Assembly (NCBI GenBank): GCA_020718045.1 | Contig: DYDD01000002.1 | Span: forward strand, 25,775-60,197 | Length of the DNA: 34,423 nt | Source: Fibrobacter sp. | GTDB taxonomy: Bacteria > Krumholzibacteriota > Krumholzibacteriia > LZORAL124-64-63 | Direction: 5' to 3' | Shown: piece by piece, positions 24,247-33,382 of the stretch | Numbering within the stretch: the stretch's first letter is position 1 | Layout of the letters: the number at the start of each line of letters is the position of its first letter | Program-made: the position numbers and the translations under genes | Notes under the pieces: model-generated | Databases searched by the model: none | What the model saw: the letters and a program-made list of their open reading frames with translations, nothing else | Told to the model about the DNA's origin: nothing

Positions 24247-27200
24247 TCATTTGATGACCGCGAACTTTCCGGTGTATTCCCGCGCGTCGTCGGTGCGGAC
24301 GTGGTAGATGTACAGGCCCGGCGCGACGTCGAGGTTGTCCTTGGTCCTCAGGTTCCACGCCACGTAGCCGTCCATCGAATTCTCGTTGCGCAGCGTCTGC
24401 ACCAGGTCGCCGCGGACGGTGAAGATCCGGATCGTGCAGGTGGAGGTCAGGCCGCGGAACTCCAGGCGCCGCTCGCCGCGTCCCGAGATCGCGTACCGCT
24501 CCGGCTCGAAGCTCGCCGAGGCGATGTAGGGGTTCGGCACGACGTAGGGGGCGAAGGCCGTCGCCGTCGACTCGTCGATGCGGGCGCCCGTCGTCGTGAA
24601 GACGAAGACGTCGTCGGCCGCCAGCGGCCGCGTCAGCCGCAGCGTGAACTCGTCGCCGGCGTTCGGCGGGGAGGTCGGCGCGACGGCGCCGGCCGCGAGC
24701 TGGAAGCGCCAGGTGACGTACGGCGTGGCGGGAGCGTCCGGCAGGTACGTCACCACGTCGACGATGTCGTTCGCGCTGCTGATGGTGCCGTTGCCGTCGA
24801 CGTCGCGGAACCGGAAGTTCAGCGGGAGCTCCCCCTCGCGGGTCAGCGCCGCGATCGTGAACTTGGCCGGGCGCGCCGGCCAGAACGGCATCGGGATGGA
24901 AGTGTCGGCATTGGCGTCGGCGAAGCGGATCACGATGTCGTCGGGGAAGCCCGGCCTCAGGCGGTTGATCGGCAGCACGTCCTGGTAGAGCGTGGACAGC
25001 ACGGCGTCGGTGTCGCTCTCCGGCGTGAAGCGCGAGACGGACGTGTCGGGCTTGACCACCCTCTGCGAGACCACCAGGGGCAGCAGGCCGGCGCCGATCT
25101 GCCCGGTGCCCGAGCCGGTGAAGTCCTCGCCCGTCGTGAAGAGGACCTCGCCCGCGGTGCTGTCGACCAGCGCGTAGCTCGTCGCGCGCAGGCTGTCCGG
25201 GGACGGGGTGGCGAAGCGGACCTTGAACAGGTGTCCGTCGGGGACGATGTCGGAGTTCACGACCGCGACGGAGATGGAGCCCAGGGCGCGCCCGGCCACC
25301 TGAGTGGCCGTGTCCGCTGTCGCGGGCACGTACCCCAGTGCGCGTGGATCGGGACGCACCGCCACCACGTTGGGCGGCAGCACGAGCCCTCCTCGCGGGG
25401 TCCGCGAGGGTGCGATGGCGTTCTCCGACGGGTAGAAGTCGAAGCTCTCGGAACCGTAGTCGTAGGCCGTGACCGCGTAGTAGTACTGCTGGCCGTTGGT
25501 CACGCTGAAGTCGGTCCAGGTGTGGGTCAGGCCGCTGTCGGTGCCCAGGTAGTAGGCGACGCCGTCCACGACCTGCGTGGAGAAGCCGCTGCGCCCGTCC
25601 ACGAGGTCGTACTGGGCGATCGGCCGCCCGTTGCCGATGGGTCCGCTGCCGGTGCCGGTGGTGATCACCTGGGGATCCACGAAATCCGGGTCGGTGGCGC
25701 GGTAGACGCGGTAGCCCTCGAAGTCGAACTCGCCGGTCACGGGATCGGCGCCGCGTTCGGCCAGATCGTTCCAGGACAGCCGCACGAAGCCGTCGCCGGA
25801 CTCCGCCGTGACGACCGGCACCGCCGGCGGGACCGCGAACCGGTAGTTGGCGTCGTAGATCCGCTGCACCGTGCTCACGCCGCGCCGCAGCTCCTCCAGG
25901 TCGGCGCCGTAGGCCAGCGCCAGGCTGAAACGCTCGGTCTGGCCGGCGCGCAGCTTGAAGGGGCCGGAGGCGAAGAAGAAGCCGATGTTGTAGTTGGAGG
26001 CCAGCGGCTGCCCGAAGCGCACGGCCGGGTCGGGGTCGGTGAACTGCTCGTACAGGCGGCGCGGCCAGTCGTCGCTGTCGGTGAAGAAGACGATGCCGTC
26101 GGTGGTCTGGTCGGGATTGCCCTGCCCGGCGCGGATGCGGTTGATGCGGAATCCGGTCAGGCCGATCTGGTCCGACTCGTTGAGGTCGGTGCCGTCGAAG
26201 TTGGGTTCGCCCTCGGTCGGCATGCCGTCGCCCTCGCCCGTGTCGCCGGAGTCGTCGAGGCCGTCGGTGCCGACGTCGTGGTTGGCGGCCACCCAGTCCA
26301 GATCCTCGTCGCCGGTCCACCAGAGGCCGGCGACGTAGGCCGGCGTCTCGGCCAGCGGGCCGTACGTGATCTCGAAGCGGGCCAGGTCGTAGTTCGCCGC
26401 CATGTGGTCGGCGATGGCCTGCTGGCCCGTGATCAGGACGCCGGGGCCGCCTTCGCGCCGCTCGTCGACGAAGCCATCCTCGTCGTTGTCGATGACGTCG
26501 AGGGGATTGCCGGGCGTTTCCATGAAGGCGTAGCCGAGGTAGCCGGTTCTGGCGCAGGAGCTGGTCAGGTCGCGTCCGTGGCCGTAGCGGTCCCAGGTAT
26601 AGACCAGATTCAGGATCTGGTCGTCGAAGGTGCGGTCGAAGAAGGCGTTGTCGTCGTCGGATTCGTAGATGCCGTCGCAGGAGAGGCCGGAGCCCCCCAC
26701 GCCGGAATCCATGTACAGCCCGAAGACGATGTTGTCGTCGTAGTCGGTGGTGCTCTCGTTCGTGATGTCGTAGTGCCAGAAGATCACGTTGCGCGACTGC
26801 GGGTTGGCCCACTGGAAGCCGCGGACCTCGATGCGCAGGCCCAGGCCGTTGCGCGTGGAGTCGCGCGAGTCCGGGTAGAAGGGCCAGGCGTCGTAGTAGT
26901 CGTCGTCCAGGACCACGTAGCTCTCCTGGTCCGCGACGATCTGCTTGCCGAAGTAGCCGTTCCAGGCGTCGGGCCAGCCGGGATCGTCGGGGTCGTCGAG
27001 CCGGTCGAGCCACGCGTCGGGCCAGGTCCGCGGGTCGTTGCTGATGGCGGGGGAGCGGCCCGGGTTGAGGTCGGGATCCGGCTGCAGGTAGCCCGGCCGC
27101 GGCTCGAAGCGCATCACCTGGTTGGTGAAGGGACTGATGCCCTGGCGCTCCCGGAAGCCGGTCTCCATGATGTACGACTCGGTGCCGGTGGACTGGAGGA

Positions 27201-27525
27201 TCTTCGCCAGCACGAACGGCGTGATGCCGTCGCTGTAGTTCATGCCGCTGCCCTTGGGCACTTCGGCCGAATGGAAGACGCTCAGGTCGACGTTCTGGGG
27301 GTTGGCGGGATAGTCGCCCACCATGCCGTAGTTCCAGAAGAGCGTGCGCATGTTGTTGGCGTCGTGCTGTCCCGAGCGCTCGTAGGTGTGCCGTCCGCGC
27401 TGGTCCTGGGGCACGGGGGTGGGGACGTCGGCGGCGGCCGCCGACGCCAGCGTCAGGAGCGCCAGGAGCGCGGCGAGACCGGACCCTGCCGACCGCGCCC
27501 GCGACGCGTTCACGTGACTGACCAT
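24247..27525 (-). CDS. Large secreted receptor-companion protein with Fn3 and type IX-like C-terminal domain
   Basis: A 1092-residue exported protein with a signal peptide (hydrophobic core GLAALLALLTLASAAAA). The N-terminal 540 residues match no family I know; they are rich in Asp, Trp and Tyr and contain DNDEDGFVDERREGG, a calcium-loop-like pattern. An Fn3-type domain covers roughly 545-660 (VRLSWNDLAE, FEGYRVYRATD, YYYAVTAYDYG). A second calcium-like loop, DVDGNGTISSANDIVD, is further on. The end is a FlgD-like tail (IRIFTVRGDLVQTLRNE, PGLYIYHVRT). The ATG at 27525 has GGAGG nine bases upstream. The ATG at 27549 shares a base with the receptor's stop (TGATG), so coupled start there is possible. 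By position beside the receptor it may do the job of SusD, which is missing here. Confidence 0.75.
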   Translation of the reverse strand: MVSHVNASRARSAGSGLAALLALLTLASAAAADVPTPVPQDQRGRHTYERSGQHDANNMRTLFWNYGMVGDYPANPQNVDLSVFHSAEVPKGSGMNYSDGITPFVLAKILQSTGTESYIMETGFRERQGISPFTNQVMRFEPRPGYLQPDPDLNPGRSPAISNDPRTWPDAWLDRLDDPDDPGWPDAWNGYFGKQIVADQESYVVLDDDYYDAWPFYPDSRDSTRNGLGLRIEVRGFQWANPQSRNVIFWHYDITNESTTDYDDNIVFGLYMDSGVGGSGLSCDGIYESDDDNAFFDRTFDDQILNLVYTWDRYGHGRDLTSSCARTGYLGYAFMETPGNPLDVIDNDEDGFVDERREGGPGVLITGQQAIADHMAANYDLARFEITYGPLAETPAYVAGLWWTGDEDLDWVAANHDVGTDGLDDSGDTGEGDGMPTEGEPNFDGTDLNESDQIGLTGFRINRIRAGQGNPDQTTDGIVFFTDSDDWPRRLYEQFTDPDPAVRFGQPLASNYNIGFFFASGPFKLRAGQTERFSLALAYGADLEELRRGVSTVQRIYDANYRFAVPPAVPVVTAESGDGFVRLSWNDLAERGADPVTGEFDFEGYRVYRATDPDFVDPQVITTGTGSGPIGNGRPIAQYDLVDGRSGFSTQVVDGVAYYLGTDSGLTHTWTDFSVTNGQQYYYAVTAYDYGSESFDFYPSENAIAPSRTPRGGLVLPPNVVAVRPDPRALGYVPATADTATQVAGRALGSISVAVVNSDIVPDGHLFKVRFATPSPDSLRATSYALVDSTAGEVLFTTGEDFTGSGTGQIGAGLLPLVVSQRVVKPDTSVSRFTPESDTDAVLSTLYQDVLPINRLRPGFPDDIVIRFADANADTSIPMPFWPARPAKFTIAALTREGELPLNFRFRDVDGNGTISSANDIVDVVTYLPDAPATPYVTWRFQLAAGAVAPTSPPNAGDEFTLRLTRPLAADDVFVFTTTGARIDESTATAFAPYVVPNPYIASASFEPERYAISGRGERRLEFRGLTSTCTIRIFTVRGDLVQTLRNENSMDGYVAWNLRTKDNLDVAPGLYIYHVRTDDAREYTGKFAVIK

Positions 27526-27548
27526 CCTGGAGGACCTCCGTTCGCGCA

Positions 27549-30215
27549 TCACAGCAGACCTCCCGTGAACCTGACGCCGATCTCGATGCGGCGAGGCGGG
27601 TAGAACCTGGTCGGGTTGGCCAGCGTGGCGCGGTCCAGGTCGGGGAAGCGGGAATAGTAGGGACTGCCGGTGTCGGCGAAGATCCCGCCGTTGAAGTACC
27701 GCGTGTCGAACGCGTTGAAGACGCGCAGGAAGGCGCTGGCGCCGTCGCCGAACTCCCTCTCGGCGCGCAGGTCCACGAGCATACCGCCCGGCTTGGTGGC
27801 CGAGTTGGTGTCGAGCCCGCCGCCGTATCCCCGCTCGATCACCGGCGTGTAGGGCTGGCCGCTGACCAGGCGCACGACCGTGCTGATGTTGAGACCCGCG
27901 CCCGCGGCCAGGGCGGCCGTCAGGTTCAGCGTGTGTCGCTGGTCCCAGTTGAAGGGCGCCAGCCGGGGCTGGGCGTCCTCGCCGTTGGTCGCCCGCGTGA
28001 AGGTCTCGTAGGGGTCGCTCGAGTTGCCCATCGCCCGCTGCCAGGTGTAGTCGAGCGAGACGCTGGCCGGGCCGAGCCGGCGGTGGTCGAGGCCGACGGT
28101 CACGCCGAAGACGCTGCCGAAATCGACGTTCGTGAGCCGCGCGTACGGCACCCCCATGTAGGTGTCGACGAACTCCACGCCGAGCAGGTCGCGGATGTCC
28201 TTGTAGAAGGTCGTCACCTCGAAGCCGAAGTCCTGGTCCAGGGCGTGCTTGTAGCCGATCTCGTACTGCACGGTGGTCTCGGGCCTGACGTCGGGATTGC
28301 CGAGCACGCCCAGGCGGGACTCCTGTCCGGCCTGCAGGTTGGCCACCGCATCGTAGTTGGCGTTGCTGAAGATGGTGCCGATGGCGGGGAACTGCCGGAA
28401 GTGCCCGTAGGCGAAGTGGATCGCCGCGTAGTCCTCGATCGGATAGGCGATGCCGATGCGCGGCGAGACGGAGGTCTTGACCGACGTGTCCTGCGGGTGC
28501 GACAGCGGCGCCCCTTCGATCGCGTTCGCGGGGTTGGCCAGATCGCTGGGGATCGTCGCCCTGGCGTCGAAGTACTCGAAGCGCAGGCCGGCGCGCACGG
28601 TGAGGTCCGGGTATTCCACCTGGTCCTGCAGGAAGGCGGCGCCCATGATCGGGTGGTAGGACTGGATCGGCAGGAAGTTCGGCGGGTTGTCGATGTACCG
28701 GGTCAGGTGCTCGACGACCTCGCCGTCGACGTTGTCGCTGGTGAAGACGAGGTGGCCGGGCGTGCCGTACCTCACCACGGGGTTGCTGACCTCGAAGCCC
28801 GTCTTGAACTGGTGCTCGCGCGTCGCCATGGTGACCAGCGACCCCTTGAACACCCAGTCGTCGGTCTTCTGGTAGAACCGCGTGAAATCGTAGCCTTCGA
28901 CGACGGCGCCGTCCTCGTAGTTGGCGTTGCCGTCGGCGGCGCCGGCCGAATCGTAGCGGGCGTCGTAGACGTCGTCGAAGACGAAGTGCTCGTACTTGAC
29001 CAGGTTCTGGCGGATGTTCAGCTCCGCGTACGTGTTCTCCCCGAAGGTGTGGGTCACGTCCAGACCGTGGGTGATGGAGAACCGGTCCTGGGAGGAGAGT
29101 CCGTCGGGATTGAAGCGGAAGGCCCAGTTGTTGCCCTGGCTCTCGTTGAGGCCGACCAGGGCCTGGTAGTTGAGCTTCGTCCCCTCCAGGGAGCTGTTGG
29201 TCAGCTTGACCACGCCGCTCCACTCGCGGTTGAAGCCCAGCGGCACCTCCTCGCCGTCGCCGGTGGGGTTGAAGACCAGGTTCCCGTAGTCGTGGTCGTC
29301 GGTGGGCAGGAAGCGCCGCGTCGCGTAGATGTAGTCGTTGAAGAGGGAGCGGCGCACGCTCGCCAGGAACACCGTATCGCGCCACGGCGTGGGGCCGCTG
29401 ACCGACGCCTGGTAGTTCTGGATCCCCGTGGGGTGGATCGTCTCGTCGGCGCGCCGGGCCCCGGAGCGGCCGGGGAAGAAGAAGCCGCCGGTGTAGGCCT
29501 CGCCGTTCCAGCGGAACTCCTCGGTGCCTTCCTTCAGCACGGCGTTCACGACGCCGCTCATCGCCTGCCCGTACTCGGCGTCGAAGGTGCCGCTGATGAC
29601 CTGCACCTCCTGCAGGAGCGAGCGGTCGACCGAGACGATGGACCGGTTGTCGAAGGCGTTGTTCACGCTGACGCCGTCGACCTGGTACTGGACCTCGCCG
29701 CTGCGCCCGCCGCGGAAGTGGCCGTCGACCACGCCCGCCTGCAGGTTCACGACGTCGTTCAGCTCCTGGACCGGCAGGGCCTCGATGTCCTCGCTGGTCA
29801 ACGTCGTCTGCGAACTCGTCGAGGCCAGCTCGACGGGCGGCCGTTCGGCGGTGATCACGACCTCGGCGGCGCGGAGCGTGGTCTCGCCCATCCTGATGTC
29901 CTGGCGGGTCGTGTTGTCCGACGAGACGAGCACGTTGCGGATCGTCAGCGGGTCGAAGCCGAGCCGCGCGACCTTCAAGTCGTAGGCGCCGGGCGCCACG
30001 TTGAGGATGTTGTAGTGGCCCTCGGCGTCGGTGTAGGCGCCCAGACGCGTGCCGACCACCACGACGGTGGCGGCCACCACGGGTTTGCCGTCGCCGTCGA
30101 GGATGCGGCCGGCGATGCGGCCGACGGTGCCGCCGAACAGCAGGGCCGGCGCCGACAGCAGCGCCAGGACCGCGATCGTCCATCGTGCGGAACTCGTCCA
30201 GGCGGTACGGCTCAC
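27549..30215 (-). CDS. TonB-dependent outer-membrane receptor with carboxypeptidase-regulatory-like N-terminal domain
   Basis: An 888-residue outer-membrane transporter. It has a signal peptide (about 1-29), a carboxypeptidase-regulatory-like domain (about 30-108; GRIAGRILDGDGKPV, LGAYTDAEGHYNILNV), a TonB-box-like AEVVITAERPP, the plug (about 125-235; VQYQVDGVSVNNAFDN, GTFDAEYGQAMSGVVNAVLKEG) and a long beta-barrel to the C-terminus. This layout matches receptors that import oligosaccharides or other large ligands with energy from TonB. The start is a GTG at 30215 with GGAGG about ten bases upstream. An ATG nine bases earlier is followed at once by a stop, so it is not used. The likely cargo, by context, is a beta-1,2-linked gluco-oligosaccharide. 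The strand also carries a long open frame in another register (24247-30183), which is a shadow here. Confidence 0.9.
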   Translation of the reverse strand: MSRTAWTSSARWTIAVLALLSAPALLFGGTVGRIAGRILDGDGKPVVAATVVVVGTRLGAYTDAEGHYNILNVAPGAYDLKVARLGFDPLTIRNVLVSSDNTTRQDIRMGETTLRAAEVVITAERPPVELASTSSQTTLTSEDIEALPVQELNDVVNLQAGVVDGHFRGGRSGEVQYQVDGVSVNNAFDNRSIVSVDRSLLQEVQVISGTFDAEYGQAMSGVVNAVLKEGTEEFRWNGEAYTGGFFFPGRSGARRADETIHPTGIQNYQASVSGPTPWRDTVFLASVRRSLFNDYIYATRRFLPTDDHDYGNLVFNPTGDGEEVPLGFNREWSGVVKLTNSSLEGTKLNYQALVGLNESQGNNWAFRFNPDGLSSQDRFSITHGLDVTHTFGENTYAELNIRQNLVKYEHFVFDDVYDARYDSAGAADGNANYEDGAVVEGYDFTRFYQKTDDWVFKGSLVTMATREHQFKTGFEVSNPVVRYGTPGHLVFTSDNVDGEVVEHLTRYIDNPPNFLPIQSYHPIMGAAFLQDQVEYPDLTVRAGLRFEYFDARATIPSDLANPANAIEGAPLSHPQDTSVKTSVSPRIGIAYPIEDYAAIHFAYGHFRQFPAIGTIFSNANYDAVANLQAGQESRLGVLGNPDVRPETTVQYEIGYKHALDQDFGFEVTTFYKDIRDLLGVEFVDTYMGVPYARLTNVDFGSVFGVTVGLDHRRLGPASVSLDYTWQRAMGNSSDPYETFTRATNGEDAQPRLAPFNWDQRHTLNLTAALAAGAGLNISTVVRLVSGQPYTPVIERGYGGGLDTNSATKPGGMLVDLRAEREFGDGASAFLRVFNAFDTRYFNGGIFADTGSPYYSRFPDLDRATLANPTRFYPPRRIEIGVRFTGGLL

Positions 30216-30242
30216 GTCAGGTCATCCTCCGTGGTTGCGGAA

Positions 30243-30272
30243 CCGGCGGCGCGGGTCGCCCCGCGCCGCCGG
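30243..30272 (-). other. Strong intra-operon hairpin with a GCGA loop
   Basis: CCGGCGGCGCGGG and CCCGCGCCGCCGG form a perfect 13-base-pair, all G-C stem around four bases that read GCGA (a GNRA tetraloop) on the minus strand. It lies between the CBM9-like gene and the receptor gene, 28 bases before the receptor GTG. No T-run follows on either strand, so it is more likely an RNA stability or processing element than a terminator. Confidence 0.6.
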
Positions 30273-30284
30273 CCCCGCCGTGGC

Positions 30285-32168
30285 TCACTTCAGGTAGATC
30301 GTCTTGCCGCGCAGCGTCTCGCGCAGCGCGCCGCTCTCCGGGTCCACCATCTGCAGCCGGTACAGGTACACGCCGGCCCCGTGGTCGCTCGCCTCGAACA
30401 GCGGGATGGTGAACTGGCCGCCGTCCTGGACGCCGAGCGGACGCCGTTCGATCGTGCGGCCCCTGACGTCGAAGACCTCGAACACCACCTGGCTGCGCTG
30501 CGGCAGCGAGTACATGATCATCGGGTGCGACGAGGCGTTCAGGAGCTGCTGCGCCGCGGCGTAGCCGTCGCCCTGCCCGCCGTCGTTCACCGCGGTGGCG
30601 CCGGCGCTGATGTGCCCCCAGGCCGCGCAGCAGTTGCCCTCGTACTCGCGGTACCACCAGGTGCGCGTGCCGTAGCTGTCGGTATAGGGCGTGAACGAGT
30701 CGCCGTCGAGCAGGGTGACGCCCGGGAAGAAGGCACGATCGCCCAGGCCGACGGGATAGCCCAGGGCCGTGAGGTCGAGCGCCAGCTCGGCGGTGAAGCC
30801 GGTGTCGGGCGCGAGTCCCAGGGTGTCGACGACCGTGCCCGCCATCAGCGAGACGGCGAGCTCGGCGGTGGTCTCCGCGATCATGCTGGCCAGGTAGTCC
30901 TGGGGGATCCCCGCCCCGTCGGGGCCGACCTGGAACGACAGTCGCTGTCCCTGGAGATTGTTGTCGCCACCGCGCTCGTCACGGTCGTTGATCGAGACCA
31001 GGAAGCCGTCCCAGCGGCTGAAGTCGGGGTGGTACTGGACCACCATGTCCCGCGACTCGAAGCCCATGTAGAGCGTGTCGTCCTTGACGTACATCTTGAC
31101 GGTCGCATCGGCCGGATCGACCACGAAGGCCGTGCCGCCGTTGACCGGAGGCTGGTACTGCCCGGCCCGGTGACTGCCGACGCCGGGGTAGGTCTCGCGC
31201 AGCGCGTCGTCGCCCCAGCGGATGTCGATCGAGAAGATGCCGGGATCGCTCCAGACGGCCTCGTTCAGCACGCCGTCGATCGTGGCCGCGGTGCCGAGCG
31301 TGTTGATGACGATCTCGGGCTCGATGACCGGGGCGGGGCCGGAGGCCGTCGTCACGACGGGATCGGCGTGGATGCGGACCTCGTTGTACCAGACGGCGTT
31401 GCCCCAGGGGGCCTGCCACCACGTGCGCGTGGAGCTGAAGCGCAGGGCGTCGATGGGCCAGAACCAGTCCGTGTCGTAGATCGAGCAGTTCCACTCGACG
31501 ATGTCGCCGCCGGCCTGGGTGGCGTCGTAGCCCATGGCAGCCAGGTCGAAGCGCATCTCGACGGTGTAGCCGACGTCGTTGGCCGTGTCGCTGTTCTGGA
31601 GGCCGTTGATGACGGTCACGGCGTCCCAGGCCGCGATCTGCTCGGGGGTGCGGGGACCGCTGCTGGGAGGCCAGACGCCCCAGCGGCCGATGAACGTCGG
31701 CTGCTGCGTCGTGGGCTGCGGGTCGGTGGTGTCGGGGTTCCACCAGCTGTAGAAGTACTCGGCGACGGGCTTGGGGTAGCCGACGACGGCGTGGTCCTTC
31801 AGCCCCATCAGGAAGCCGTCGAAGCGGGCCCAGTCCTTGGAGCCGCCGATGGACTGGTCGTTCACTTCGAAGCCGATGTAGAGCTGGTTGTCCTTGGTGA
31901 GGAACCGCATGGTGGCGAAGGTGATGTCCGTGGGGGGCCACCCGGCTTCCATCTTCCAGCCGCTGCCCGGGATGCCGGGGTCCACGCCGAACTCGATGGT
32001 CTTCGACTCGGCGGCGGCCCAGGCGGCTTCGTTCAGGACGCCGTCGAGCGTGATGGGGGCGGACGTGGTCCGGGCCCAGATCGCGTCCTCGCGGACGGCC
32101 TGCGCCTGGACGGCGACGGCGGACAGGCAAGCCGCTGCCACAAGCAACAACATGGTCATGCGTTTCAC
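30285..32168 (-). CDS. Secreted protein with two CBM9/DOMON-like sugar-binding domains and type IX-like C-terminal domain
   Basis: A 627-residue exported protein with a signal peptide (about 1-23, ending VQAQA). Two copies of a CBM9-like beta-sandwich follow. The first opens with PITLDGVLNEAAW (about residue 37) and the second with ATIDGVLNEAVW (about 294). Each contains a LYIGFEVND- or LYMGFESRD-type strand and a WDGFLV- or FDGFLM-type motif. CBM9 modules bind ends of glucans or other sugars. A C-terminal FlgD-like domain (about 530-627; VFEVFDVRGRTIERRPL, GVYLYRLQM) would sort it to the cell surface. The start is a GTG at 32168 with AGGAGG eight bases upstream; the ATG at 32159 is an alternative. 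It is the first structural gene after lacI. It may capture glucan at the surface for the GH144 enzyme and receptor. Confidence 0.82.
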   Translation of the reverse strand: MKRMTMLLLVAAACLSAVAVQAQAVREDAIWARTTSAPITLDGVLNEAAWAAAESKTIEFGVDPGIPGSGWKMEAGWPPTDITFATMRFLTKDNQLYIGFEVNDQSIGGSKDWARFDGFLMGLKDHAVVGYPKPVAEYFYSWWNPDTTDPQPTTQQPTFIGRWGVWPPSSGPRTPEQIAAWDAVTVINGLQNSDTANDVGYTVEMRFDLAAMGYDATQAGGDIVEWNCSIYDTDWFWPIDALRFSSTRTWWQAPWGNAVWYNEVRIHADPVVTTASGPAPVIEPEIVINTLGTAATIDGVLNEAVWSDPGIFSIDIRWGDDALRETYPGVGSHRAGQYQPPVNGGTAFVVDPADATVKMYVKDDTLYMGFESRDMVVQYHPDFSRWDGFLVSINDRDERGGDNNLQGQRLSFQVGPDGAGIPQDYLASMIAETTAELAVSLMAGTVVDTLGLAPDTGFTAELALDLTALGYPVGLGDRAFFPGVTLLDGDSFTPYTDSYGTRTWWYREYEGNCCAAWGHISAGATAVNDGGQGDGYAAAQQLLNASSHPMIMYSLPQRSQVVFEVFDVRGRTIERRPLGVQDGGQFTIPLFEASDHGAGVYLYRLQMVDPESGALRETLRGKTIYLK

Positions 32169-32215
32169 GGTAGGTACCTCCTGGGTGTCTGCGACGTCAA
32201 GCATGCCGGTGGGGG

Positions 32216-33265
32216 TCATCGCTGTTGGTCCGTATCCGCGCCGGTGTAGGCGTCCGCCGTCGTCGACGGCCGGGCTCCGCAGGAGCTGCGGACCTTCAAC
32301 GCGACGTCGATGGTCTGGACGGTCACCTTCGCTCCGTCGGGATCGGACAGGGTGTCGAGCATCAGCCGCACGGCCTTCTGGCCGAGGGCGTAGGCATCGA
32401 CGTGGACTGTGGTCAGAGGGGGACGCATGTACTGGGCGATGGCGATGTTGTCGAAGCCGACGACGGCCACGTCCTGCGGCACCGAGAGGCCGGCGTTGCC
32501 CAGGGCGCTCATCAGGCCGATGGCCATGCAGTCGTTGGCCGCGAAGACGGCGGTCGGCCGCGGCCGCCGGTCCAGCAGGGCCGCCGCGGCGGCGTAGCCG
32601 GAAGACTCCCGGAAATCCCCCTGCACGACGAGTTCGTCGCGCGGCTGGATCCCGGCCTCCGCCAGGCCGCGGCGGTAGCCGCGCAGGCGCTCCTCGGCGT
32701 CGACGTTGCCCGCGGGACCCGCGACCATCGCGATCTCGCGGTGGCCGAGCCCGACCAGGTGCGCCACGACGGCGCGGGCGCCCGAGAAGCTGGCGATGGA
32801 CACCGAACTGCAGCCGTCGACGGCGAAGGGAGGGCTGATCAGCACCACCGGCAGGCGGCGGCGGATCTTGGTGACCGACTCGACGGTGATGCTGTCGGGA
32901 GCCATCATCACCAGCCCGTCGATGCGCCCGCGCATGGCCCGGGTGGCCGTCAGGACGTCCTCGACGCTGGCGTGCGAACCCGAGATCAGGGTCTGGTACT
33001 TCTCGCGCTTGGCCAGCTGGTCGATGCCGCGGATGACTTCGGAGAAGAAGTCCCCGAAGAGGTCGGGGAGCAGGACGCCGAGGGTGCTGGAGCGGCTGGT
33101 GGTCAGGCTGCGGGCGGCGCCGTTGGGCCAGTAGTCGAGGGCCGAAGCCGCCGCCCAGACCTGCAGCGCCGTTTCCTCGTTGACGGCACTGCTGCCGTTG
33201 AAGACCCGCGACACGGTGGCGATCGATACCCCGGCTGTCTTGGCGACATCTCGGATCGTGGCCAT
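32216..33265 (-). CDS. LacI-family transcriptional regulator
   Basis: A 349-residue DNA-binding sugar sensor. The N-terminal helix-turn-helix is canonical (MATIRDVAKTAGVSIATVSRVFNG, first 24 residues, with the hinge-helix region NGAARSLTTSRS near residue 55). A periplasmic-binding-protein-like ligand domain fills the rest (LGVLLPDLFGDFFSEVIRGI, FAANDCMAIGLMSALGNAG, VGFDNIAIAQYMRPPLTTV). The ATG at 33265 has GGAG six bases upstream; the track's 33304 start adds 13 basic residues without support. It heads the minus-strand operon, 47 bases before the CBM9-like gene, and is divergent from the GH94 gene. It would repress or activate both directions in response to a glucan-derived sugar. Candidate operators lie upstream at 33365-33380 and 33383-33425. 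Confidence 0.93.
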   Translation of the reverse strand: MATIRDVAKTAGVSIATVSRVFNGSSAVNEETALQVWAAASALDYWPNGAARSLTTSRSSTLGVLLPDLFGDFFSEVIRGIDQLAKREKYQTLISGSHASVEDVLTATRAMRGRIDGLVMMAPDSITVESVTKIRRRLPVVLISPPFAVDGCSSVSIASFSGARAVVAHLVGLGHREIAMVAGPAGNVDAEERLRGYRRGLAEAGIQPRDELVVQGDFRESSGYAAAAALLDRRPRPTAVFAANDCMAIGLMSALGNAGLSVPQDVAVVGFDNIAIAQYMRPPLTTVHVDAYALGQKAVRLMLDTLSDPDGAKVTVQTIDVALKVRSSCGARPSTTADAYTGADTDQQR

Positions 33266-33364
33266 CTGCTTCTCCCGACAGCGCCTCCTGCGTGACGATC
33301 GCACGCCCTCCCTGTCGCGTGCGTTCAGGCGAGCCTTCTCCGGAATGTGTTTTCCGTGAGCGCC

Positions 33365-33380
33365 ATGTAAACGGTTTCAT
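33365..33380. promoter_or_regulatory. LacI-type operator candidate
   Basis: ATGTAAACGGTTTCAT is an imperfect 16-base palindrome with 12 of 16 symmetric positions and a central CG, like known LacI/GalR-family sites. It is 100 bases upstream of the lacI ATG and would overlap the -10 of a promoter whose -35 is the minus-strand TTGACA at 33399-33394. That placement suits autorepression. Confidence 0.55.
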
Positions 33381-33382
33381 AG

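Noticed and set aside
24247-30183. A single 1978-codon minus-strand protein
   Set aside because: The part beyond about 27549 is out of frame with the TonB receptor and looks like a shadow. The real gene begins near 27525, at a signal peptide with a good ribosome binding site.
24301-32249. Very long plus-strand ORFs (1100 and 1438 codons) across the glucan operon
   Set aside because: They are low-complexity Val/Asp/Gly/Arg translations antisense to well-recognised genes, with no family motifs. They arise from high GC at third positions.
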